A stretch of DNA of 64,000 bases from Rhizorhabdus wittichii RW1 (GTDB lineage Bacteria > Pseudomonadota > Alphaproteobacteria > Sphingomonadales > Sphingomonadaceae). This document shows, one piece after another, positions 57,136 through 64,000 of this stretch. The stretch is from assembly GCA_000016765.1 (NCBI GenBank), contig CP000699.1:4219501-4283500 (forward strand). Direction: 5' to 3'. The notes under the pieces were generated by a model. The model ran no database searches and was not told the DNA's origin. It was given only the letters and a program-made list of their open reading frames with translations. The translations under genes were made by a program, and so were the position numbers. The number at the start of each line of letters is the position of its first letter. Positions within the stretch are counted from its first letter, which is position 1.

Positions 57136-57560
57136 TCGTCCTCGACACCAATGTCGTCTCCGAGGCGATGAAGCCTGAACCGAACCCGGACGTGTGCGCC
57201 TGGCTCGATGAGCAGGCGGCGGAGACGCTCTATCTTTCGAGCGTGACGATCGCGGAACTGCTGTTCGGTATCGGCGCGCTTCCCGACGGCCGGCGCAAGG
57301 ACAGGCTGGCCGTGGCCTTGGACGGGCTGCTCGAGCTGTTCGACGGGCGGATCCTGCCCTTCGACATGGCCGCCGCCCGTCATTATGCCGATCGCGCGGT
57401 CAGGGCGCGCAGTGCCGGCAAGGGATTTCCAACGCCGGACGGATATATCGCCGCCATCGCGGTCTCCCGCGGCTTCGTCGTGGCGACCCGGGATGCCAGC
57501 GCATTCGACGCCGCCGGAATCGCCGTCATCGATCCCTGGAAGGCCGATCGGCGGCAATAG
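57132..57560 (+). CDS. FitB/VapC-like PIN-domain ribonuclease toxin
   Basis: 142 residues. PIN acidic residues are in MIVLDTNVVSEAMKP (Asp5), SSVTIAELLFG (Glu), TPDGYIAAIA (Asp) and ATRDASAF (Asp), so the active site looks intact. Toxin partner of the upstream FitA-like antitoxin; cleaves RNA when freed. Followed closely by tRNA-Ser on the opposite strand. Confidence 0.94.
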   Translation: MIVLDTNVVSEAMKPEPNPDVCAWLDEQAAETLYLSSVTIAELLFGIGALPDGRRKDRLAVALDGLLELFDGRILPFDMAAARHYADRAVRARSAGKGFPTPDGYIAAIAVSRGFVVATRDASAFDAAGIAVIDPWKADRRQ

Positions 57561-57578
57561 CGCGCAATGGAAAGGAAA

Positions 57579-57668
<90 letters not shown>

Positions 57669-57791
57669 GCAGAGGTGGAACGAACGGCCGTGGAGCCATC
57701 CGTCAGTCGATAGGGGCGGGGCCTTAGCGGACGGATTCGCGTTTGCCAAGCGTTGGCTTGCATGTGACGGCGACTTCCCTACATTAGTTGC

Positions 57792-58184
57792 GTGATTGAG
57801 AAGAGCGTTTCCATTCCGGCGGCGGCCGGCGCCCTGCATCAGGGAATCATCTCGCCCAGCATTTCCCATGCCCGTTTCTCGATCGGGGATGTCGTGCGCC
57901 ATCGGATGTTCGAGTTCCGCGGCGTCGTGTTCGACGTCGATCCGGTCTTCGCGAACAGCGAGGAATGGTATCAGGCGATTCCCGAGGACATGCGCCCGGC
58001 GAAGGAGCAGCCCTTCTACCACCTGTTCGCCGAGAACAGCGACAGCAGCTATATCGCCTATGTCAGCCAGCAGAATCTGGTGCACGACGAAAGCGACGAG
58101 TTGGTCGACCATCCGGCGATCGCGGGCCTGTTCGACAGCTACGCTGACGGGCGCTACCAGCTGCGCCGCGAGCATCGCCAGTAG
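57792..58184 (+). CDS. hspQ: Heat shock protein HspQ / hemimethylated-DNA-binding family
   Basis: 130 residues from GTG 57792. The HspQ core reads ARFSIGDVVRHRMFEFRGVVFDVDPVF, then EQPFYHLFAENSDSSYIAYVSQQNLVHDES. In enterobacteria HspQ affects stability of DnaA and Lon substrates. The N-terminus carries about 27 residues more than the E. coli protein, so a later start cannot be excluded, though none with a good ribosome site was seen. Confidence 0.9.
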   Translation: MIEKSVSIPAAAGALHQGIISPSISHARFSIGDVVRHRMFEFRGVVFDVDPVFANSEEWYQAIPEDMRPAKEQPFYHLFAENSDSSYIAYVSQQNLVHDESDELVDHPAIAGLFDSYADGRYQLRREHRQ

Positions 58185-58276
58185 GCGACGGGGCGATTCG
58201 CCGTCCGGCCCGTTTCCGCCGGCGGATGATTCGCTCCGGGGCCGATATTTTCGGGCGCGAGCCCGGTCCATAAAGG

Positions 58277-58343
58277 TTGACTTTCCGGCGTCGTGCCTTT
58301 AGCGAGCCGCTTTCCCGCGTGGGGCTGACGGCCACGAGCCGTC
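58277..58343 (+). promoter_or_regulatory. Candidate promoter and leader hairpin of rplU-rpmA
   Basis: TTGACT (58277-58282) with a 17-nt spacer to a weak TAGCGA (58300-58305). The leader then contains GACGGC-CACGA-GCCGTC (58327-58343), a perfect 6-bp hairpin that could be a ribosomal-protein leader element. The -10 is poor, so the promoter call is tentative. Confidence 0.4.
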
Positions 58344-58380
58344 GCGTTTGCGCTAACAGTTTGAAGAAGTGATGAGGGCC

Positions 58381-58743
58381 ATGTTCGCTATCGTGCGCAC
58401 GGGCGGCAAGCAGTATCGCGTTGCCGCGGGAGACAAGATCGTCGTCGAGAAGCTTCCGGGTGAAGCCGGCTCGACCGTGTCGCTGGGCGACGTCCTGCTG
58501 GCCGGCGAAGGCGCCGAGCTGAAGGACGTGAAGGGCCTGACCGTTTCGGCCGAGATCATCGCGCAGGCGAAGGGCGAGAAGGTCATCGTCTTCAAGAAGC
58601 GCCGCCGCCACAATTATCGTCGCCGGAACGGCCATCGCCAGCAGCACACGATCCTCAAGATCCTGTCGATCGGCGGCGAAGCCAAGGCGAAGAAGGCCCC
58701 GGCAAAGGCCAAGGCGGATGCGCCTGCGGCCGCCGAAGCCTGA
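58381..58743 (+). CDS. rplU: 50S ribosomal protein L21
   Basis: 120 residues from ATG 58381 (GAGGG upstream). [25 protein letters not shown] and the [23 protein letters not shown]-type rRNA-binding region are typical. The Ala/Lys-rich C-terminal tail ([19 protein letters not shown]) is an alphaproteobacterial extension. Operon with rpmA. Confidence 0.97.
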   Translation: MFAIVRTGGKQYRVAAGDKIVVEKLPGEAGSTVSLGDVLLAGEGAELKDVKGLTVSAEIIAQAKGEKVIVFKKRRRHNYRRRNGHRQQHTILKILSIGGEAKAKKAPAKAKADAPAAAEA

Positions 58744-58769
58744 TCGAAGAGCCAACGGAGTAGTTTGAG

Positions 58770-59039
58770 ATGGCACATAAGAAAGCAGGCGGCTCTTCGC
58801 GCAACGGTCGCGATTCGGCCGGCCGCCGCCTCGGTGTGAAGAAGTTCGGTGGCGAGCTCGTCATCGGCGGCAACATCATCATCCGCCAGCGCGGCACCAA
58901 GGTCTATCCGGGCCGCAATGTCGGCATCGGCAAGGATCACACGCTGTTCGCGCTGACCGACGGCCGCGTCGCGTTCCACAGCGGCAAGCTCGGCCGCAAA
59001 TATGTCAGCGTCGACACGCTGGCCGAAGCCGCCGAGTAA
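58770..59039 (+). CDS. rpmA: 50S ribosomal protein L27
   Basis: 89 residues, [21 protein letters not shown] and [16 protein letters not shown]. The basic N-terminal tail reaches the peptidyl-transferase centre. Cotranscribed with rplU, 26 bp downstream. Followed by a triple hairpin and terminator. Confidence 0.98.
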   Translation: MAHKKAGGSSRNGRDSAGRRLGVKKFGGELVIGGNIIIRQRGTKVYPGRNVGIGKDHTLFALTDGRVAFHSGKLGRKYVSVDTLAEAAE

Positions 59040-59056
59040 CATCGGGCGAGCCCATA

Positions 59057-59134
59057 TTCGGGTCGCCCAGAGGGCGACCCGAAGGTCCGCTGCGCCGGAC
59101 CGATGAGGGAGAGGGTCGCAACCTCTCCCTTTTT
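59057..59134 (+). terminator. Hairpin array and intrinsic terminator after rpmA
   Basis: Three successive perfect hairpins: TTCGGGTCGCCC-AGA-GGGCGACCCGAA (12-bp stem, 59057-59083), GGTCCG-CTGCGC-CGGACC (59084-59101), and GGGAGAGG-GTCGCAA-CCTCTCCC (59107-59129) followed by TTTTT. The last is the terminator; the first two are extra stems of unknown purpose. Confidence 0.85.
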
Positions 59135-59218
59135 CGTGTCTCCCTCCGAAAATTGTCGCTGCCCTGTAACCTTATCAGTTCACAGGCGTTTTCGGGGCGG
59201 CGGAGAGGAGATATCTGC

Positions 59219-59791
59219 ATGTTCGCGCGTACCCAGCGGCTTTTGTTGCGTCCCGGCTGGAAGGAAGATGCGCCCGCGCTCGCCGCGGCGATCAATGATT
59301 TTTCGGTGGTCGGCAAGCTCGCCCGCGCGCCCTGGCCCTATCGCCAGGAGGATGCCGAGGCGTTCCTGGCGGCCGATCGCGGCCCGCTGCCCGATTTCCT
59401 GATGTTCGCCCGCACCCATGGCGCGCCGCGCCTGGTCGGCGGCATCGGCCTGTCCGAATGCGACGATGGCGTCGAGCTCGGCTATTGGATCGCCCGGCCC
59501 TATTGGGGCCTGGGCTTCGCGACCGAGGCCGGCCGCGCGGTCGTCGATCTGGCCGACCGCGGGCTACGGCTGCCGCGGCTGATCGCGGGGCATTTCGCCG
59601 ACAATCCCTCCTCGGCGCGGGTGCTCCAGAAGCTCGGCTTCGCCGCCGCCGGCACGGTCAGCAACCGGGCTTGCCGCGCGCGCAACTCGGTCGAGCGCTG
59701 CATCGACTATGTCCGGCCGGCCTTCGCCCGGTCCCGTCCGGCCCCGGCGCACGGGATCGGCTATGACCGCGAGGATGCGATCGCCGCATAA
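59219..59791 (+). CDS. GNAT family N-acetyltransferase (RimJ/RimL-like)
   Basis: 190 residues from ATG 59219 (GGAGAGGAG upstream). Acetyltransf_3 pattern: TQRLLLRPGWKEDAPALAAAI, VELGYWIARPYWGLGFATEAGRAV, AGHFADNPSSARVLQKLGF. Similar to ribosomal-protein or small-molecule acetyltransferases. It often sits between rpmA and obgE in sphingomonads. Substrate unknown. Confidence 0.9.
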   Translation: MFARTQRLLLRPGWKEDAPALAAAINDFSVVGKLARAPWPYRQEDAEAFLAADRGPLPDFLMFARTHGAPRLVGGIGLSECDDGVELGYWIARPYWGLGFATEAGRAVVDLADRGLRLPRLIAGHFADNPSSARVLQKLGFAAAGTVSNRACRARNSVERCIDYVRPAFARSRPAPAHGIGYDREDAIAA

Positions 59792-59918
59792 CGGCGCCCG
59801 TCGTCCCCTTTGCGGTCGCGGACAAGTGATGCTATCGCCGCGCCGAACGGGTCGGGGGACGGGTTGCCGCGCGGTTGCGCCGGCCCCCGGTTCGGCCATC
59901 GATGGTCAGGACCTCCAG

Positions 59919-60488
59919 ATGCCGCATTCACGTCCGCGCCTGTCGACCGATGAGATGCGCCGGCTCGCGCTCGAAGCGGCGCGCAGCATCCTGATCGAGG
60001 AAGGCCCGCAGGCCGTCACGCTGATGGCGGTCGCCAAGCGGATCAACCGCACCCACGCCAATATCCTCCACCATTTCGGTTCCGCCGGCGAACTGCGCCG
60101 CGCGATGGCGGAGATGATGGTCGGCCGGGTCGCGACCGAGATCGGCGCGAAGGTCGTCCGCGTCCGCGAGACCGAGGGCGACCTGCGCGAGATCGTCGAC
60201 ATCACCTTCGACGTCTTCGAGAAGCAGGGCATGGCGGCGCTGATGTCGTGGATGATCCTGTCCGGCGAGCATGACGGGATCGCCCCGATCCTCGACGCGG
60301 TCCACAATCTGGTCGAGGAACTGGGCGAGTATCGCGGCGCGCCGCTGCGGCAGATCACCCAGATCCTCGTGCTCACCGCGCTGGGCGAGGGGATGATCGG
60401 CGGCCCGATCGCCGAAGCGCTCGAAGTCCCGCGCGAAACCGCCCGCGCGACCCTGGCGGCCCAGCTCCGGATCATGCGCGGCTGGTGA
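59919..60488 (+). CDS. TetR family transcriptional regulator
   Basis: 189 residues from ATG 59919. N-terminal HTH: RLALEAARSILIEEGPQAVTLMAVAKRINRTHANILHHFGS (recognition helix with the HHF motif). The C-terminal ligand domain is all helical. Its target is unknown; obgE begins 52 bp after its stop on the same strand. Confidence 0.92.
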   Translation: MPHSRPRLSTDEMRRLALEAARSILIEEGPQAVTLMAVAKRINRTHANILHHFGSAGELRRAMAEMMVGRVATEIGAKVVRVRETEGDLREIVDITFDVFEKQGMAALMSWMILSGEHDGIAPILDAVHNLVEELGEYRGAPLRQITQILVLTALGEGMIGGPIAEALEVPRETARATLAAQLRIMRGW

Positions 60489-60540
60489 TCGCGCAACCTG
60501 GGAGGGTTCTTTTCGCCGCCATTTCGTATAAAGGCGCGCG

Positions 60541-61578
60541 ATGCATTTTCTCGATCAGGCCAAGATATTCATACGCTCGGGCGCGGGCGGACCGGGAGCC
60601 GTCAGCTTCCGGCGGGAGAAATTCATCGAATATGGCGGCCCCGACGGCGGCCATGGCGGCAAGGGCGGCGACATCATCTTCGAAGCGGTGCCCGGCCTCA
60701 ACACGCTGATCGACTTCCGCTACACCCAGCATTTCAAGGCGCAGCGCGGCCATGGCGGCGCCGGATCGAACCGCACCGGCGCGGGCGGCGAGGACCTGCT
60801 GATCAAGGTGCCGGTCGGAACCCAGATCCTGTCCGAGGACAGGGAGCAGGTGCTCGCCGACTTCACCGTGCCGGGCCAGCGCCAGGTCTTCCTGCGCGGC
60901 GGCGACGGCGGGCGCGGCAATGCCAGCTACAAGACCTCGACCAACCGGGCGCCGCGCCAGCACGGCACCGGCTGGCCGGCCGAGGAGATGTGGGTGTGGC
61001 TGCGGCTCAAGCTGCTCGCCGATTGCGGGCTGGTGGGGCTGCCCAATGCCGGCAAGTCGACCTTCATCAACGCCGTCTCCAACGCCAAGGCGAAGGTCGG
61101 CGCCTATCCCTTCACGACGATCCGGCCGCAGCTCGGCGTGGCGACCCACAAGGGGCGCGAGTTCGTCGTCGCCGACATCCCCGGCCTGATCGAGGGCGCG
61201 GCCGAAGGGGCCGGCATCGGCGATCGCTTCCTGGGACATATCGAACGCTGCCGGGTGCTGCTGCACCTGGTCGACGCGAGCGGCGACGATCCCGTCGGCG
61301 CCTATGAGATCGTCCGGGGCGAGCTCGACGCCTATGGCGCCGGGCTGGCCGACAAGCCGCAGGTGCTGGCGCTCAACAAGATCGACGCGGTCGACGCCAA
61401 GACGCTCGACAAGCTGGCGAAGAAGCTCGCCAAGCTGGGCGGCGGCGAGGTGATGCGCCTGTCGGGGGCGAGCGGCGAGGGGCTGCCCGCGGTGCTCGAC
61501 AAGATCATCGAGATATTGGGCCCGGCGCCCGAAACGACCGCGGCCAACGAGAATGACGAGCCATGGTCGCCGATCTGA
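60541..61578 (+). CDS. obgE: GTPase ObgE/CgtA
   Basis: Essential GTPase in 50S assembly and stress signalling, 345 residues. Glycine-rich Obg domain (GGPDGGHGGKGGDIIF), G domain with GLPNAGKST, DIPGLIEGA and LNKIDAV. C-terminus lacks the acidic extension of some homologues and is short. The stop overlaps the proB start by 16 nt. Confidence 0.97.
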   Translation: MHFLDQAKIFIRSGAGGPGAVSFRREKFIEYGGPDGGHGGKGGDIIFEAVPGLNTLIDFRYTQHFKAQRGHGGAGSNRTGAGGEDLLIKVPVGTQILSEDREQVLADFTVPGQRQVFLRGGDGGRGNASYKTSTNRAPRQHGTGWPAEEMWVWLRLKLLADCGLVGLPNAGKSTFINAVSNAKAKVGAYPFTTIRPQLGVATHKGREFVVADIPGLIEGAAEGAGIGDRFLGHIERCRVLLHLVDASGDDPVGAYEIVRGELDAYGAGLADKPQVLALNKIDAVDAKTLDKLAKKLAKLGGGEVMRLSGASGEGLPAVLDKIIEILGPAPETTAANENDEPWSPI

Positions 61579-62705
61579 CCCCGGCCGCTTCCCGCTTCAC
61601 CCCCGCTGCCTGTCCCCGCCTGGTCGTCAAGATCGGGTCGGCGCTGCTCGTCGATCCCGACGGCAGGGTCCGGCGCGACTGGCTGCAGGGCGTCGTCGCC
61701 GACATCGCCGAGCGGCACCGCGCGGGGCAGCGGATCGCGGTCGTCTCCTCGGGCGCGATCGCGCTCGGCGCGCGGCGGCTGGCGCTGCCCAAGGGGGGGC
61801 GCGCCAGCCTGGAGGATGCACAGGCCGCCGCCGCGACCGGGCAGATCGCGCTGTCGCACTGCTGGGCCGAGCTGCTCCATGCCGAAGGGCTCACCGCCGC
61901 GCAGATCCTCGTCACGCTCGACGACCTCGAGGATCGCCGCCGCTACCTGAACGCGGCGTCGACACTCCACCGGCTGCTCGGCCTCGGCGTGGTGCCGGTG
62001 ATCAACGAGAATGATTCGGTCGCCACGGCGGAGATCCGCTTCGGCGACAACGACCGGCTCGCCGCGCGGATCGGCCAGGCCGCCGACGCGGGCGGGGTGA
62101 TCCTGCTGTCCGACATCGACGGGCTCTACACCGCCAATCCGCATCGCGACCCGACCGCGCGGCTGGTGCCCGAGGTGGCGCGGATCGACGCGCGCATCCG
62201 CGCGATGGCCGATGCCGATTCGGCCTCCGGCATGGGATCGGGCGGGATGATCTCGAAGCTGGAGGCGGCGCGCATCGCGCAGCGCTCCGGCGCGCATCTC
62301 GCGATCATCACCGGCAAGCGCGATCACCCGCTGGCGGCGTTCGACGCCGACCATCGCGGCACCGTCTTCCTCGGGGAGAAGATCGGCACCGCGCGCAAGG
62401 CCTGGCTCGCCGGACGGCTGACCGCCAAGGGCCGGATCGTCGTCGATGCCGGCGCGGTCGGCGCGCTGGCGCAGGGGCGCAGCCTGCTCGCCGCCGGGGC
62501 GGTCCGGGTCGAGGGGCGCTTCGCGCGCGGCGACGTGGTCGACATCGTCGCGCCGGACGGCCAAGCGATCGCGCGCGGCCTGATCGAATATGACGCGGTC
62601 GACGCCGCCAAGATCGTCGGCCGGCGCAGCAACGCCCACGAACAGATCCTCGGCTATGCGCCGCGTTCGGCGCTGGTCCACCGCGACCATATGGTCCTGC
62701 TGTGA
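61563..62705 (+). CDS. proB: Glutamate 5-kinase
   Basis: First enzyme of proline synthesis, 380 residues. Amino-acid-kinase domain (LVVKIGSALLVDPDG; VSSGAIALGARRL; VINENDSVATAEIRFGDND), then a C-terminal PUA domain (KGRIVVDAGAVGALAQGRSLLAAGAVRVEG). It overlaps obgE by 16 nt and the next gene by 4 nt (GTGA). Confidence 0.97.
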   Translation: MVADLTPAASRFTPAACPRLVVKIGSALLVDPDGRVRRDWLQGVVADIAERHRAGQRIAVVSSGAIALGARRLALPKGGRASLEDAQAAAATGQIALSHCWAELLHAEGLTAAQILVTLDDLEDRRRYLNAASTLHRLLGLGVVPVINENDSVATAEIRFGDNDRLAARIGQAADAGGVILLSDIDGLYTANPHRDPTARLVPEVARIDARIRAMADADSASGMGSGGMISKLEAARIAQRSGAHLAIITGKRDHPLAAFDADHRGTVFLGEKIGTARKAWLAGRLTAKGRIVVDAGAVGALAQGRSLLAAGAVRVEGRFARGDVVDIVAPDGQAIARGLIEYDAVDAAKIVGRRSNAHEQILGYAPRSALVHRDHMVLL

Positions 62706-63607
62706 TCCTGGCCGTCACCGGCGGCACCGGCTTCCTCGGCGGTCATGTCCTGCGCATCGCCGCTGAGCGCGGGCATGTCGTCCGGGCGCTGGCCCGCCGG
62801 CCGCAGCTGCCGCGTCCCCATGTCGAATGGGTCGCCGGAACGCTCGACGACCATCGCGGGCTGGCCGACCTGTGCGAGGGGGCGGACGCCGTCATCCATA
62901 TCGCCGGCGCGATCAACGCGCCGGACCTGGCGGGCTTCGTCGCCGCCAACGTCACCGGCACCGCGTCGCTGCTGACCGCCGCCGAGGCGGCCGGGGTCGC
63001 GCGCTTCATCCATGTCTCGTCGCTGTCGGCGCGCGAGCCCGACCTGTCGAACTATGGCTGGTCGAAGGCCGCGGCGGAGGCGCTCGTCGTCCCGTCGCCG
63101 CTCGACTGGACGATCGTCCGCCCGCCCGCCATCTACGGCCCCGGCGACCGCGAGATGCTGGAGCTGTTCCGGATCGCCAGGGCGAAGGGCGTGCTGCCGC
63201 TGCCGCCGAAGGGGCGGCTCTCGCTGATCGAGGCCGGCGACCTGGCCCGGCTGCTGCTCGACCTGGTCGGGGCGCCCGCGGCGGTCGGACAGACCTATGA
63301 GCCGGACGACGGGGTCGAAGGGGGCTATGGCCATCGTGAATTCGGCAAGCTGATCGGCGCCGCGGTCGGGCGGCCCGGCGTGCTGACGCTGCCGGTGCCC
63401 GGCTTCGCGCTACGGCTGGCCGCGACGGCGGAGCGTTTCCGCCTTGGCGACAAGGCCAAGCTGACGCCCGATCGCGTCCGCTATTTCTGCCACCCCGACT
63501 GGGTGGTCTCGAAGCGGCCGCCGACGTCGATCTGGCGTCCGCTTGTCGGCGCCGCCGAGGGGCTGAAGGCCACCGCCGACTGGTATCGCGCGCAGGGCTG
63601 GCTGTAG
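62702..63607 (+). CDS. NAD(P)-dependent epimerase/dehydratase (extended/atypical SDR)
   Basis: 301 residues from GTG 62702. Rossmann motif AVTGGTGFLGGHVLRIA, HVSSLSAREPDLSNYGWSKAAAE with YxxxK, and RPPAIYGPGDREML. Resembles NDUFA9-like or sugar-nucleotide epimerases. Overlaps proB by 4 nt, so cotranslated, though its role in proline synthesis is not evident. Confidence 0.92.
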   Translation: MILAVTGGTGFLGGHVLRIAAERGHVVRALARRPQLPRPHVEWVAGTLDDHRGLADLCEGADAVIHIAGAINAPDLAGFVAANVTGTASLLTAAEAAGVARFIHVSSLSAREPDLSNYGWSKAAAEALVVPSPLDWTIVRPPAIYGPGDREMLELFRIARAKGVLPLPPKGRLSLIEAGDLARLLLDLVGAPAAVGQTYEPDDGVEGGYGHREFGKLIGAAVGRPGVLTLPVPGFALRLAATAERFRLGDKAKLTPDRVRYFCHPDWVVSKRPPTSIWRPLVGAAEGLKATADWYRAQGWL

Positions 63608-63620
63608 GGCGGAAGGCGGC

Positions 63621-64000
63621 TCAGCCGATTCCCATCGTGAAGTGCAGTATGAAGGCGATGAAGCTGAGCACCAGCCCCGTGACCATCACCCGATAGGCAT
63701 AGCCGAGCAGCCGATACTTCTTGCGGGCCAGCACCCGGCCATTCTGGTAGATATCGTGGGCGAAGGCCTCGAACACCGCCTCGTGGGTCTGCACCGTCTT
63801 CAGCATCATCGCGACGAATTCCTCCTCGGTCAGCTGGCTGAACGAGCCGAAGAAGAGCAGGTTCGCGGGCCCCTCGGGGCGCGGCGCGGCCTTGGTCGAC
63901 GGCAGCACCGCCATCACCGCGAGCAGCGCCGCGAGGAAGGCCGCCGCCCCCAGGATCAGCAGCGCGACCGCGGGACCGGTTCCGGCCTTGGCCTGGCCGA
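63621..64000 (-). CDS. DUF5706 / Pycsar-effector-like membrane protein, 5' end outside window
   Basis: Partial: reading inward from the right edge gives a membrane helix (VALLILGAAAFLAALLAVMAVL), then NLLFFGSFSQLTEEEFVAMML, a helical region, KYRLLGYAYRVMVTGL and a second helix (VLSFIAFILHF) at the C-terminus. This matches DUF5706, the fold of the PycTM effector of the Pycsar cyclic-nucleotide defence system. An internal start at 63917 would cut off the first helix; the true start is beyond 64000. Whether a cyclase partner exists cannot be seen here. Confidence 0.82.
   Translation of the reverse strand, partial: GQAKAGTGPAVALLILGAAAFLAALLAVMAVLPSTKAAPRPEGPANLLFFGSFSQLTEEEFVAMMLKTVQTHEAVFEAFAHDIYQNGRVLARKKYRLLGYAYRVMVTGLVLSFIAFILHFTMGIG

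Overview
The window is GC-rich alphaproteobacterial chromosome, most likely from a sphingomonad (Sphingomonas/Rhizorhabdus-like). The signs are the cox gene order (ctaC-ctaD-ctaB-small ORF-ctaG-ctaE-DUF983-SURF1), large TonB-dependent receptors, an RNase E ending in a GWW motif, rplU-rpmA-GNAT-TetR-obgE-proB, pyrE-pdxJ-acpS-lepB, and sphingomonad-style REP repeats with AGCGAAAGCT or AACTCGTTT cores. This is inferred from gene content; no database search was run.

Layout: 1-3.2 kb is a truncated RND efflux permease with its lipoprotein fusion protein. 3.4-20.2 kb is mostly cell-envelope and housekeeping: a basic secreted peptide, a GNAT enzyme that seems to start at CTG, prfB, PBP1a, AmiC-type amidase, rne, an M48 peptidase with a DsbA-like protein, DUF4112, two back-to-back orphan peptide-binding lipoproteins and a DUF885 peptidase. 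20.3-33.3 kb is accessory: a DUF481 protein; a hydrolase/TonB-receptor/MFS operon with an AraC regulator; a hybrid histidine kinase with an ethylene-receptor-like sensor domain; and a second TonB receptor with a collagen-like Gly/Pro insert followed by a radical SAM protein whose SPASM-like cysteines precede the radical SAM core.

33.3-37.5 kb is homogentisate catabolism (hppD-hmgA-fahA) with a divergent MarR regulator and two operator-like palindromes. 37.6-43.3 kb carries an RcnB-like protein, an orphan (2Fe-2S) molybdo-hydroxylase subunit, rpsU, an FKBP isomerase and the pyrE-pdxJ-acpS-lepB operon, with a perfect 31-bp inverted repeat next to a 17-bp bidirectional terminator. 43.4-49.9 kb is the aa3 cytochrome oxidase operon and its assembly factors.

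49.9-57.6 kb holds an unusual pair (a malonyltransferase-like protein and a fused 2-oxoacid dehydrogenase E1 alpha-beta, without E2 or E3), an FMO/SDR/AraC cluster and a FitAB-type toxin-antitoxin pair. 57.6-63.6 kb is housekeeping: tRNA-Ser(CGA), hspQ, rplU, rpmA, GNAT, TetR, obgE, proB and an epimerase. The right edge cuts a DUF5706 protein, the fold of the Pycsar membrane effector PycTM.

The most interesting candidates are the SPASM-first radical SAM protein paired with the collagen-like TonB receptor, the ETR1-like sensor kinase, the E1/acyltransferase pair, the edge DUF5706 gene, and two stop-start junctions where CTG overlaps TGA behind a well-spaced GAGG.
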